A stretch of DNA of 27,083 nucleotides from an uncultured Collinsella sp. (GTDB lineage Bacteria; Actinomycetota; Coriobacteriia; Coriobacteriales; Coriobacteriaceae). Shown here piece after piece: positions 13,668-21,820 of this stretch. The position numbers and the translations under genes were made by a program. How positions within the stretch are numbered: position 1 is the first letter of the stretch; each line of letters opens with the position of its first letter. The stretch covers positions 1 to 27,083 of the forward strand of contig CAKTWK010000029.1 of NCBI GenBank assembly GCA_934630735.1, read 5' to 3'. A model generated the notes under the pieces. The model saw only the letters and a list, made by a program, of their open reading frames with translations, did no database searches and was not told the DNA's origin.

Positions 13668-16568
13668 TCACGACAGCTTGACGATCGGTGCAAAACCTTT
13701 CATCAGCTTTTTGGTCTGGCCGGTTTTTTCGAACTGGACCTCGATCATGTCTCCGGCGACCGAAATCACGGTACCCGTGCCAAAGGTCTTGTGGCTCACG
13801 GTATCGCCCGCGGCAAAGTCCTGCGACGCGCTGGCGCGGTCGACCTTGCGCTCCACCGTCGGCGACACCTTGGACGACGGCTTTTTAGCTCGCGGCGCGC
13901 CCGACCCAAAGGTCGAGGCAACACGGCCGGCGTCGGGCGAAACCCCGCGATGGCGCTCGGTGCCATAGGTGCTGCCACCAAAGAAATCGTCGAAGCTCGA
14001 TCCGCTGCGCGAACCGGAACCGCCGGTCGAGCGCGTATGCGAACCGAACACCTTGCCGCCATACATATCCGAACCCATGCCCGAGCCAAAGGTGCCGTGA
14101 CGGTCGCCGCGCTTCTCCCAGCCCGTGCCCTCAAAACCAGCAGAACCGATACCGCTAAACTCGATATCCTCAAACGGAATCTCGTTGAGGAAGCGCGAGC
14201 GCGGGTTGGCAGAAGTCGAGCCGTAAGTGCGACGCGTGGCCGCATAGGTCAGGAACAGGCGCTTACGGGCACGCGTGATGGCAACGTAGGCCAGGCGACG
14301 CTCCTCCTCGAGCTTGCCCGGATCATCGCTGCCGCCAAAGTCGTGCACGTGCGGGAAGATGCCCTCCTCCATGCCGGCCACGAACACCGCCGGGAACTCC
14401 AGGCCCTTGGCGGAGTGGATGGTCATCATGGTAATGGCATGCGTCTCGCCGGCCAGGGAATCCAAGTCGGAGCGTAGGGCCAGCCACTCCATGAGTGCCG
14501 GCAGCGCCTTACAGGTGAGCGGACCGTAGGTGCGCTCGATCTCGTCGGCATGCACGGCGCCCGCCGGTAGCTCTGTTGGCACGGCATACGCGTTGCCCGC
14601 GATGGCGGCGGCCAGGGCATCCTGCGGCGAGAGCGCCGGGGCGGCCAGGCTATCGAGCGGATTGGAGCCCGCGGCGTCACGAGCGCCGACAAGTGCCTCA
14701 AACGAGGATGCCGGAGCGGACGGCCCCGGCTCGGACGCGGGCGCACTCACCACGACGGACTCGGACTCGGCGACGAACGGCACGTCGGCAACACCGGCCG
14801 CGCGCAGCTCTTCTAGACTCTCGAGCGTACCCTCGATATCCTCGTGCGTCTCCTCAAATTCGGCAGCGACGCCCAGGAATTCCTGGATGTTCTCGGCGCG
14901 GCTCTCGGACTCCATGGTGCCCTCGGCGCGAAACGCCTGCAGCAGGCCCGTCTTATCGACAATCATCTCGACGACGTCCTTGAGCTCGCCGTCCATGCGG
15001 CGGCCCTCGCGCACCAGCGCCACAAAACTCGACAGGCCATTGCGGACCTTGGCGCTAAACATGCCCGTCTCGGCGCACGCGATCTCGCAAGCTTGGAAGA
15101 ACGAGCAACGGTTGTCGCGCGCCAGCTGCTCAATCTTTTGGATCGAGGTGGAGCCGATACCGCGGCGCGGCGTGTTGATGACGCGCTTGACGCTCATCTC
15201 GTCCGCCGGGTTCACGATCATCTTGAGGTAGGCCATGACGTCGCGGATCTCGGCGCGGTCGAAGAATCGCGTGCCGCCGACAATCTTGTAGGGCACGCCC
15301 GCGCGCAGGAACATATCTTCGAGGATACGCGACTGGGCGTTGGTGCGGTAGAACACAGCGATGTCGTCGTAGCTCGTACCCTTGGCATGCAGCTTCTCGA
15401 TCTCGCCGGCAATCCAGCGGCCCTCGTCGCGCTCATCGCTTGCCTGGAAGGCCTGGATCTTCTCGCCGTCGCCCTCGGCCGTAAACAGACGCTTGTCCTT
15501 GCGCTGCGAATTGTGACGCACCACGGCGTTGGCGGCGCTCAGGATATGGCCCGTGGAGCGGTAGTTCTGCTCCAGCTTGACGGTCTTGCAGTTTTTAAAG
15601 TCCTTCTCAAAGTCCAGGATGTTGGTGATGTCGGCGCCACGCCAGCTATAAATGGACTGGTCGTCGTCGCCCACGACCATGAGGTTTTGGTACTTGGCGG
15701 CCAGCAGGTTGGCGATCTCGTACTGGACGTGGTTGGTGTCCTGATACTCGTCGACGCTAATGTAGTGGAAGCGCTCCTGGTACTTGTCGAGCACCTCGGG
15801 GCGGGTGCGCAGCAACTCGAGCGCGCGCACGAGCAGGTCGTCAAAGTCCATCGCGTTGGCGGCGCGCAGGCGGCGCTCCAGCTCCATGTAGACCTGCGCG
15901 GCCTTTTTGTCGTTGGGGCTATCAGCGCTCTTGAGCATGTCCTCGGGCCCGATCATGGCGTTTTTGGCCGAGCTGATCTTGCTGCGGATCATGTTGATGG
16001 GGAACTGCTTTTGCTCAATGCCGAGCGCCTGCATAATGTCGCGCACCATGCGCTTTGAGTCGTCATCATCGTAGATGGTGAACTGACCGGTGTAGCCCAG
16101 CAGGTCGGCGTCCTCGCGCAGCATGCGCACGCACATGGCGTGGAAGGTGCACACCCACATGCCGCGGGTGCCGCTGGGAATGAGCGCCGCCAGACGCTCG
16201 CGCATCTCGGCCGCGGCCTTGTTGGTAAACGTGATGGCAAGAACCTGCCAAGGCTTAACACCCAGGTCGCCGAGCATATGTGCGATGCGGAAGGTCAAGA
16301 CGCGGGTCTTGCCCGAGCCGGCGCCGGCGAGCACCAGCAACGGGCCCTCGGTGGACAGGACCGCCTCGCGCTGGGCGGGATTAAGGCTGTCGATGTCGAC
16401 GAGCGGCTTGGCGGGCTTGGGCGCCGGCGCGGGAGCGTCGTAGATGTCGAGCGGAACGAGCTCGGGCTCCGGCGCAGCGGGGGCGGTGTATGCATCGAGC
16501 GGCACGGGTTCCGGCGCGGGCGGCACGGGCGCGGCAGTGTTCTTTTCCCAGGGCAGGGGCTGGGTCAT
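13668..16568 (-). CDS. pcrA: ATP-dependent DNA helicase, PcrA/UvrD family
   Basis: Superfamily 1A 3'-5' helicase used in nucleotide-excision and mismatch repair and in clearing proteins from DNA. The 966-aa protein has Walker A AGAGSGKT (81-88), Walker B DEYQD (273-277), motif III GDDDQSIYSWRGAD (300-313), motif V HSAKGLEF (718-725) and motif VI VAITRARKR (762-770). A C-terminal Tudor-like domain (about 920-966, HKTFGTGTVISVAGDMIEV) is typical of PcrA. The N-terminal 50 residues hold a Pro/Ala-rich repeat (VPLDxYxAP twice). About 90 residues of Ala/Pro-rich sequence (588-680) are inserted in the 2B region, and a Gly/Ser linker occupies about 805-917, so it is about 200 aa longer than Bacillus PcrA. 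The ATG at 16568 follows GAGGAG. Confidence 0.95.
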   Translation of the reverse strand: MTQPLPWEKNTAAPVPPAPEPVPLDAYTAPAAPEPELVPLDIYDAPAPAPKPAKPLVDIDSLNPAQREAVLSTEGPLLVLAGAGSGKTRVLTFRIAHMLGDLGVKPWQVLAITFTNKAAAEMRERLAALIPSGTRGMWVCTFHAMCVRMLREDADLLGYTGQFTIYDDDDSKRMVRDIMQALGIEQKQFPINMIRSKISSAKNAMIGPEDMLKSADSPNDKKAAQVYMELERRLRAANAMDFDDLLVRALELLRTRPEVLDKYQERFHYISVDEYQDTNHVQYEIANLLAAKYQNLMVVGDDDQSIYSWRGADITNILDFEKDFKNCKTVKLEQNYRSTGHILSAANAVVRHNSQRKDKRLFTAEGDGEKIQAFQASDERDEGRWIAGEIEKLHAKGTSYDDIAVFYRTNAQSRILEDMFLRAGVPYKIVGGTRFFDRAEIRDVMAYLKMIVNPADEMSVKRVINTPRRGIGSTSIQKIEQLARDNRCSFFQACEIACAETGMFSAKVRNGLSSFVALVREGRRMDGELKDVVEMIVDKTGLLQAFRAEGTMESESRAENIQEFLGVAAEFEETHEDIEGTLESLEELRAAGVADVPFVAESESVVVSAPASEPGPSAPASSFEALVGARDAAGSNPLDSLAAPALSPQDALAAAIAGNAYAVPTELPAGAVHADEIERTYGPLTCKALPALMEWLALRSDLDSLAGETHAITMMTIHSAKGLEFPAVFVAGMEEGIFPHVHDFGGSDDPGKLEEERRLAYVAITRARKRLFLTYAATRRTYGSTSANPRSRFLNEIPFEDIEFSGIGSAGFEGTGWEKRGDRHGTFGSGMGSDMYGGKVFGSHTRSTGGSGSRSGSSFDDFFGGSTYGTERHRGVSPDAGRVASTFGSGAPRAKKPSSKVSPTVERKVDRASASQDFAAGDTVSHKTFGTGTVISVAGDMIEVQFEKTGQTKKLMKGFAPIVKLS

Positions 16569-16707
16569 GGGCGACTCCTCATCTGACGGACGGCGCGCCT
16601 GCGGGCAGCGCCATAGTTTGAGCCGTACCAGTATACCGAGCCGCGCGGACACCGACGCAAATCACACCACGACTCCGTGCGCCACCGTCAGGCCCGTCCC
16701 AGCGGAT

Positions 16708-16740
16708 TTGGCACAATGGGGTCAGGTTACTTTGCACCAA
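16708..16740 (+). repeat. Palindromic element, locus d of the REP-like family
   Basis: Positions 16718-16739 are an exact 22-base inverse copy of 10210-10231 and contain the loop core GGGGTCAGGTTA. The right arm TTTGCACCAA is intact. The left arm TTGGCACAA matches its expected partner at only 7 of 9 positions, so the hairpin is decayed. Confidence 0.65.
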
Positions 16741-16816
16741 TCTATTGACAATCACGAAACCGCCGATGTCATGGCAGCAGCAGCAAGCGACGGTCAGGGC
16801 GAACAAATTGGCATGA

Positions 16817-16858
16817 AAAGGGGGCGGCATAGACCTTTTGGTCATGCCACCCTCTTTG
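16817..16858 (-). terminator. Intrinsic terminator after uppP
   Basis: On the minus strand AAAGAGGGTGGCATGACC pairs with GGTCTATGCCGCCCCCTTT, with G-U pairs, one mismatch and one bulge, around an AAAA loop. T residues follow in CTTTTTCATG. It lies 43 nt after the uppP stop codon. Confidence 0.85.
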
Positions 16859-16901
16859 AATGACAAGTTGTCGCTCTGGCCGCCGCGCAGCGTCGACTAA
16901 G

Positions 16902-17882
16902 TTAGAGGCCGAGCATCGGCTCCAGGACAAAGAAGTATGCGAGCACCACGATGCCCAGGATGATGCGGTAGACGCCGAAGCACTTAAAGTCGTGACGGCG
17001 GACGAAGCCCATGAGCCACTTAATGGCGATGAGCGACACTACAAAGGCGACGACGCAGCCCACGCCCAAGATGGCGATCTCGTTGGTGCCGAAAGTACCG
17101 CCCTTAATAAAGTACTTGACCAGCTTGAGCGCACTTGCACCAAACATAACGGGAATAGCCAGGAAGAACGTGAACTTAGACGCCACCGAGCGCGTGCAGC
17201 CCAAAAGCAGGCCGCCGATGATGGTAGAACCGGAGCGAGACGTACCAGGCACCAGCGAAAGCACCTGGAAGCAGCCGATACCCAGCGCAGTCTTCCAGCT
17301 TAGATCCTCGAGCGTGGCGATGGAACCAAAGTCCAGACTCTCGTCATCGTCCTCATCCTCAGCGGTAGCCGCGGCGGGCGCCGCAAAGTGCGCACCGGCA
17401 GGACGTCCACCCGACACCACAGCACGCGAACCAAACGAACCGGCAACGGTCATTTCCTCGCGCTTGCTCGCGCGCCAGTTCTCGATCACGATAAACAGCA
17501 CGCCGTACACAATGAGCGCCAGCGCCACGACGGGAGCATTGTAGAAATGCTCCTCCATCCAGTCGTTGAGCGGCAGGCCGATCGCCGCCGCAGGAATGCA
17601 ACCGAGCACAATCTTGCCCCACAGCACCCAGGTGTCGCGACGGCCCTCCTTGCCCTTGCTGGGCGAGAACGGGTTGAGCTCGTGGAAAAACAGCACGCAG
17701 ACGGCCAGAATGGCGCCGAGCTGAATCACGACCAGGAACATATTCCAGAACGTCTCGCTCACGTTCATCTTGACGAACTCGTCCACCAAGATCATGTGGC
17801 CCGTCGACGAAACGGGCAGCCATTCGGTGATGCCCTCGACCAGGCCCATGAAGGCAGATTTTAGAAGCTCGATAATATCCAA
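16902..17882 (-). CDS. uppP: Undecaprenyl-diphosphatase (BacA family)
   Basis: Membrane phosphatase that recycles undecaprenyl pyrophosphate to the monophosphate carrier for cell-wall synthesis; its overproduction gives bacitracin resistance. Catalytic motifs are EGITEWLPVSSTGH (16-29) and PGTSRSGST (212-220). The 326-aa protein is longer than the usual 265-280 because a loop at about 143-190 carries an Ala-rich and acidic insertion (AEDEDDDESLD). I chose the TTG start at 17882: AGGGGG lies 5 nt upstream and the protein then begins MDIIELLKSAFMG, the family N-terminus. The longer frame to 17951 has no family similarity. Confidence 0.93.
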   Translation of the reverse strand: MDIIELLKSAFMGLVEGITEWLPVSSTGHMILVDEFVKMNVSETFWNMFLVVIQLGAILAVCVLFFHELNPFSPSKGKEGRRDTWVLWGKIVLGCIPAAAIGLPLNDWMEEHFYNAPVVALALIVYGVLFIVIENWRASKREEMTVAGSFGSRAVVSGGRPAGAHFAAPAAATAEDEDDDESLDFGSIATLEDLSWKTALGIGCFQVLSLVPGTSRSGSTIIGGLLLGCTRSVASKFTFFLAIPVMFGASALKLVKYFIKGGTFGTNEIAILGVGCVVAFVVSLIAIKWLMGFVRRHDFKCFGVYRIILGIVVLAYFFVLEPMLGL

Positions 17883-18015
17883 AGGGACCCCCTCGTTAGA
17901 CACCCGCCGGTAGATGTTCTGCGGACGATGCGGGCGATGTCCTATTATCAACCGTTGGCGGTGCGACCGCGCCTACCCTTACCAAAAAACTCGCCCGTTC
18001 ACAGAATTGCGAGCA

Positions 18016-18038
18016 GTTAAACCGAAATCCTTGGGTAT
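18016..18038 (+). promoter_or_regulatory. Candidate SigB/SigF-type promoter of the stress gene
   Basis: GTTA (18016-18019) is followed 13 nt later by GGGTAT (18033-18038), close to the GTTT-N(13-17)-GGGTAT pattern recognised by SigB/SigF-family sigma factors. It lies about 94 nt before the universal stress protein start. No conventional -35/-10 pair with proper spacing is visible here. Confidence 0.35.
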
Positions 18039-18131
18039 AACTGCAACAAGATAAAGTGTCCGGCGGTCAACGCACCCGCGCCCGCCCGACGCACGAGCCC
18101 CGCGCCCGTGCGATAGACCAAGGAGGAAACC

Positions 18132-18569
18132 ATGAACGAGGGCTACACCAAGGTATTTGTTTCACTCGACGGTACTGAGCAGCAGGATTTTGTGCTCGCA
18201 CGCGCCATCAAGGTCGCCGCGAACAACGGCGCCAAGCTGATTATCGGCCACGTTATCGACTCCACCGCGCTCGAGAGCGCCGGTTCCTATCCGGTCGACC
18301 TGGTCAACGGCTTGGAGGAGGCCTTTAACAACTCTATCGCCAAGCAGCTCGAGGAGGCCAAGGCCAATCCCGACATTCCCGAGGTCGAGGTCATGATTCG
18401 TACCGGCCGCATTCGTGAGACGCTCAAGGACGAGATGCTCGACGTGGTCAAGCCCGATCTGGTGCTCTGCGGCGCCCGCGGCCTGTCCTCAATTAAGTAC
18501 GCGCTACTGGGCTCGATTTCGACATTCCTGCTGCGCAATACGGACTGCGACATTTTGGTCGTGAAGTAG
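18132..18569 (+). CDS. Universal stress protein, ATP-binding UspA type
   Basis: Single-domain Usp protein of 145 aa, the family's normal length, in the cytoplasm. The ATP-binding signature G-2x-G-9x-G-S is intact at 114-128 (GARGLSSIKYALLGS), and the N-terminal strand KVFVSLDGTEQ has the expected early aspartate. AAGGAGG lies 5 nt before the ATG. It is a lone gene, divergent from uppP and convergent with the sensor kinase. Such proteins respond to growth arrest and general stress; the specific partner is unknown. Confidence 0.93.
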   Translation: MNEGYTKVFVSLDGTEQQDFVLARAIKVAANNGAKLIIGHVIDSTALESAGSYPVDLVNGLEEAFNNSIAKQLEEAKANPDIPEVEVMIRTGRIRETLKDEMLDVVKPDLVLCGARGLSSIKYALLGSISTFLLRNTDCDILVVK

Positions 18570-18714
18570 GTTCCTTCCCGTCGGCGCAAGGCCTGCGGGG
18601 TTATCACGCCGACGTCCTCGCCGCTTCGCGGCTGCGGGATGTGCCCTTAGGAAACCCCTCCCAGCCCCGCGGCCTTCGCAGCCTTACTTCAGCGAGTTGG
18701 CTAATGGAAAATGG
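18570..18714. other. Structured gap after the universal stress gene
   Basis: No gene is seen. There is an inverted repeat GTCGGCG/CGCCGAC (18580-18586 with 18607-18613) and a GCCGC/GCGGC hairpin with a 3-nt loop (18620-18632), plus further GC-rich palindromic pieces. It could be a long 3' UTR or a small RNA; I cannot assign it. Confidence 0.35.
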
Positions 18715-18749
18715 CGTGCCGCCCCGTTTGGGTCGGCACGTTTTGTTTT
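18712..18749. terminator. Bidirectional terminator between usp and the sensor kinase
   Basis: CGTGCCG (18715-18721) pairs with CGGCACG (18734-18740), with an inner CCC/GGG helix after one mismatch. The plus strand continues TTTTGTTTT; the minus strand continues with TTTTCC. It lies between convergent genes. Confidence 0.82.
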
Positions 18750-18770
18750 GACGAATGTCTGCCGCGTGCG

Positions 18771-19814
18771 TTACTCGAAATATTGGAACTTATTCGTTGA
18801 GAAGGCGAACGTGACGACGAAGCCTTCGCTGGGCTCGGACGCCGCAGTGACGTCGATGCCCATCTTGGAGCACAGGCGCGCCACCAGGTAGAGGCCGATG
18901 CCCGTTGCGCGCTTGGTGGCGCGGCCGTTGTCGCCGGTAAAACCCTTCTCGAACACGCGGGGCAGATCTGCTGCACACACACCGCAGCCATTGTCGGCAA
19001 CGGTGAGCTCGATGCGCTCACTCGCCAGGCCCTCGTCCAGCAACGCACCCGAAAACACGATCTTCGCGCCGTCCTCGCGCGCGTATTTGATGCTGTTCTG
19101 GATGAGCTGGCCCAAAATGAACTCCAGCCACTTCTCGTCGGTAAAGACCTCGAAGTCGAGGTTTTCGCACACCGGGGCCACATGCGCCGCGATGAGCTCG
19201 CGCGCGTTGGCCTTAATCGCGCCCGTCACCAAGGTCTTAAGATCCCAGCGGCGAATCAGGTAGTCGCGCTCCACGACTTCCGAGCGCGCGTAGTACAGTG
19301 CCTGGTCGATATAGCGCTCCACGCGAGCCAACTCACGGCCCAGGTCATCCACGCGCGACAGGTCGTCTTCGCTGCCGTCCAGGTTTTCAAGAATCAAATG
19401 GGCTGCCGCCAGAGGCAGTTTGGCCTCGTGGACCCAGCTCTCGATATAGTCACGATAGTCATCGGTCTGGCGCCGGCCTTCGGCAACCTCGTCGCAGGCG
19501 GCTTTGCCCACCCGGCGCAAGACCTCGTACTCGAGCTCGCCCTCGGCATAGGTCGGGCATTGCACCATCTCTTGCACCCACGCAGGGCTCTCCAGTTCCT
19601 CGGACGCCCGCTCCAGCTGATGCAGGAAGCGGCGACGGCGCGCATACTCGATCACAATGCCGAGCATGCCAAAGACAAAGGACACGCAGACCGCCACGAC
19701 CACGATAGATGCCGGGGCTCCGGCGACCGTCAGGACAAAGCAGCTCAGCAGCACGCCGCACGTCCACACAGCGACGGGAAGAAGCGCATCTTTAAAAAAC
19801 TTGGCAAACGACAT
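18771..19814 (-). CDS. Sensor histidine kinase, BceS/GraS-like intramembrane-sensing type
   Basis: Membrane kinase of 347 aa. Two helices (about 11-31 and 36-55) are joined by only a few residues outside the membrane, so there is no extracellular sensor domain. The phosphoacceptor is H129 in YIESWVHEAKLPLA, the form typical of BceS-like kinases. An N box (QLIQNSIKY) and glycine motifs (DNGCGV and ATGIGLYLVARL) form the ATPase domain. Relatives sense cell-envelope antibiotics through a partner BceAB-type ABC transporter. None is adjacent here. The ATG at 19814 follows AGGTG by 6 nt; a GTG at 19823 abuts the regulator's stop codon and is the alternative start. Confidence 0.9.
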   Translation of the reverse strand: MSFAKFFKDALLPVAVWTCGVLLSCFVLTVAGAPASIVVVAVCVSFVFGMLGIVIEYARRRRFLHQLERASEELESPAWVQEMVQCPTYAEGELEYEVLRRVGKAACDEVAEGRRQTDDYRDYIESWVHEAKLPLAAAHLILENLDGSEDDLSRVDDLGRELARVERYIDQALYYARSEVVERDYLIRRWDLKTLVTGAIKANARELIAAHVAPVCENLDFEVFTDEKWLEFILGQLIQNSIKYAREDGAKIVFSGALLDEGLASERIELTVADNGCGVCAADLPRVFEKGFTGDNGRATKRATGIGLYLVARLCSKMGIDVTAASEPSEGFVVTFAFSTNKFQYFE

Positions 19815-19823
19815 GATCGACAC

Positions 19824-20495
19824 CTAGACTGAATAGCCCTGGCCGCGGTGCGTGGTCAGATACCCCTTAACGCCGATTTTTTCGAGCGTGGTGCGCAGAC
19901 GGTTGATGTTGACGGTAAGCGTGTTGTCGTCCACGAAAGCATCGGAGTCCCACAGGTCCTGCATGATGGCCGAGCGCGAAACGATCTTGCCCGCGCGACT
20001 CAGAAGCAGCGAGAGGATACGCAGCTCGTTTTTGGTGAGCTCGGTGCTGTCGCCGGTTTGCGTGTTGGTGACCGCGGAGCGGGCGAGGTCGAGTTCCAGC
20101 CCCTTGTGGACGACCGTGCTGCGCTCGCCGGCAGCGGCGGTGCGTCGCAGCAGTGCGTTAATGCGCGCCACAAGCACGCGGGCGCTGTAGGGCTTGGGGA
20201 CAAAGTCGTCCGCGCCGAGCGTCATGGCCATGACCTCGTCGATCTCGGTCGTGCGCGACGTGAGGACGATGATGGGGACCTCGGATTCGCGACGGACTTC
20301 GTGGCAGATGTGCTGACCGTCTTTGACGGGAAGCGTCAGGTCGAGCAGTACCAAGTCGGGTGCAGCGGCCAGGATGCCACGCGAGACGTGCTCGAACGAC
20401 TCGCAGGCCTCCACCTCAAAACCGGCACGGGCCAGAATGTCGGCAAGCTCGCGACGAATGGGCTCGTCGTCCTCAACGATATAGATCAGCGCCAT
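19824..20495 (-). CDS. OmpR/PhoB-family response regulator, BceR-like
   Basis: DNA-binding response regulator of 223 aa. The receiver domain has acidic D9/D10, phosphoacceptor D52 in LLDLTLP, T79 and K101 (VPKPYS). The C-terminal winged helix (about 130-223) includes NELRILSLLL, the VDDNTLTVNINRLRTTLEKIG segment typical of BceR/GraR/VraR-side families, and the final HRGQGYSV. The ATG has GGGAGG 4 nt upstream. It is the first gene of a two-gene operon with the kinase, 9 nt before that gene's ATG. Confidence 0.93.
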   Translation of the reverse strand: MALIYIVEDDEPIRRELADILARAGFEVEACESFEHVSRGILAAAPDLVLLDLTLPVKDGQHICHEVRRESEVPIIVLTSRTTEIDEVMAMTLGADDFVPKPYSARVLVARINALLRRTAAAGERSTVVHKGLELDLARSAVTNTQTGDSTELTKNELRILSLLLSRAGKIVSRSAIMQDLWDSDAFVDDNTLTVNINRLRTTLEKIGVKGYLTTHRGQGYSV

Positions 20496-20607
20496 GCGTC
20501 CTCCCGTTTCGCGTAACTTGCACCTTCCACACCATTATGCCCACGGCGTCGCAGCGATACGACCCCGCGGGCACCTAATATGACAAAAGTGTTCGGTAGC
20601 CTTGAGA

Positions 20608-20645
20608 GAAAATAGGGGCCGACCGGTCCTAAACCGATCGGCCCC
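20608..20645 (-). terminator. Terminator after the ocd-aminotransferase operon
   Basis: GGGGCCGACCGGT (20615-20627) pairs with ACCGATCGGCCCC (20633-20645) with one mismatch and a 5-nt loop. The minus strand continues TATTTTCTC. It lies 20 nt after the aminotransferase stop codon. Confidence 0.85.
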
Positions 20646-20665
20646 ATCGCTTCGGCCTCGAGCCT

Positions 20666-21796
20666 CTACTCGAGCGTACGCATGTACGCCGAAATGGCAT
20701 CCAGGCCCTTCTGCAGGTCGTCGGTGTTATCGGAGTATGCATAGCCGGTGCGCATGCTCTTGGGCTCCTCGAAGCAATCGCCCGGGGTGACGAGCGCGCC
20801 GGACTTCTTAATCATGTCGATGCAGAACGTCCTGGAGTCGATGTCGTAGTCGTAATACACGAGCGCGGTGGTACCCGCTTCGGGCTTGACGAACGACAGG
20901 TGCGGCTCGCTCTCGACCCACTTCTCCAGAACAGCAAGGTTCTGACGGACGATGCGGCGGCTGCGTTCAAGGATCACGGAAGCGTTGCCCAGAATCAGCT
21001 CCGCCACCGACTCGCTAAATATGCCGGCGGAAATCAGGTTGTAGTCGCGATGCGAGAGCAGCGCGCGACGGAGCTCCGGGCTCTTGGTGACAGCCCAGCC
21101 CAGACGCAGGCCGGCGAACGACCAGACCTTGGACATGGATGCGGTGACGATGGCCTTGTCGTACAGGTCGATCACGGACTCGGAGTACTCATCCGTCTGA
21201 GTAAGCAGACGGTAGACCTCGTCGCAGAGCACCCACGCGTCGTGTTTGCGCGCGACCTCGACAATCGCCTTGAGCGTATCGGTGTCGAGCAGGGCGCCCG
21301 TGGGGTTGTCCGGGTTATTGATGCAGATGAGCTTGGTATCGTCGGTCACCAGAGAATCGAGCGCGTCGACGTCGACGTGGTAACCGTTCTTGCGATCGAG
21401 CTGAAGGATATCGACCTTCGCACCGCACATCTCGGGAATCGAGTAAAGCTGCTGATAGGTGGGCTTGACGGAGACTACATGATCGCCCGGTTCGACGAGC
21501 GTGGAAATAACCAGGGAGTTGGCACCGGTCGCGCCGTGCGTGGGCACGATATGCCCGGGCTCAACCGTCTTATAGAGACGCGCGACCCCCTCGAGGAAGC
21601 CGGGCTGCCCCTCGATATCTCCGTAGGTGAATCGGCGCGAGCACAGGCTATCGAGCCACGCCCTCTTGTCGGTGTTCGTAAGCTCGAACAGCTGGTCGAG
21701 CGTGAGGGAATAGACGCACGTCTCCGCAACGTTGTGGGTGCACTTGGTCTCCCACTCGTTCATCCACTGCTCGACGGCGAAATCCTTGATCTGCAT
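20666..21796 (-). CDS. PLP-dependent class I/II aminotransferase
   Basis: Fold-type I aminotransferase of 376 aa. Visible active-site residues are K223 in SMSKVWSFAGLRLGW (Schiff-base lysine), N164 in NNPDNPTG, D192 and Y195 in CDEVY, and R231. The substrate cannot be read from the sequence: the family includes aspartate, alanine and modified-amino-acid enzymes. It starts 24 nt after the ornithine-cyclodeaminase-family gene and is the second gene of that operon, which is divergent from a PucR-type regulator. The pairing suggests that one enzyme acts on the product of the other in the breakdown of one amino acid. AAAGGA precedes the ATG by 7 nt. Confidence 0.88.
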   Translation of the reverse strand: MQIKDFAVEQWMNEWETKCTHNVAETCVYSLTLDQLFELTNTDKRAWLDSLCSRRFTYGDIEGQPGFLEGVARLYKTVEPGHIVPTHGATGANSLVISTLVEPGDHVVSVKPTYQQLYSIPEMCGAKVDILQLDRKNGYHVDVDALDSLVTDDTKLICINNPDNPTGALLDTDTLKAIVEVARKHDAWVLCDEVYRLLTQTDEYSESVIDLYDKAIVTASMSKVWSFAGLRLGWAVTKSPELRRALLSHRDYNLISAGIFSESVAELILGNASVILERSRRIVRQNLAVLEKWVESEPHLSFVKPEAGTTALVYYDYDIDSRTFCIDMIKKSGALVTPGDCFEEPKSMRTGYAYSDNTDDLQKGLDAISAYMRTLE

Positions 21797-21820
21797 TGTC
21801 GTTTCCTTTCCTTGACTTTC

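Larger units (their letters stand above)
16569..16901. other. 333-bp gap between uppP and pcrA
   Basis: Both flanking genes are on the minus strand. The gap holds the uppP terminator (16817-16858), a REP-like element (16708-16740) and the pcrA promoter region, in which I find no convincing -10/-35 pair. A 95-codon minus-strand frame (16579-16866) runs through the terminator and repeat and is not credible. Confidence 0.6.

Noticed and set aside
14844..16058. 404-codon plus-strand open frame opposite pcrA
   Set aside because: Lies fully inside the helicase core motifs on the other strand and has no plausible start signal.
16579..16866. 95-codon minus-strand frame in the uppP-pcrA gap
   Set aside because: Runs through the uppP terminator and a repeat element; no ribosome-binding site or recognisable sequence.
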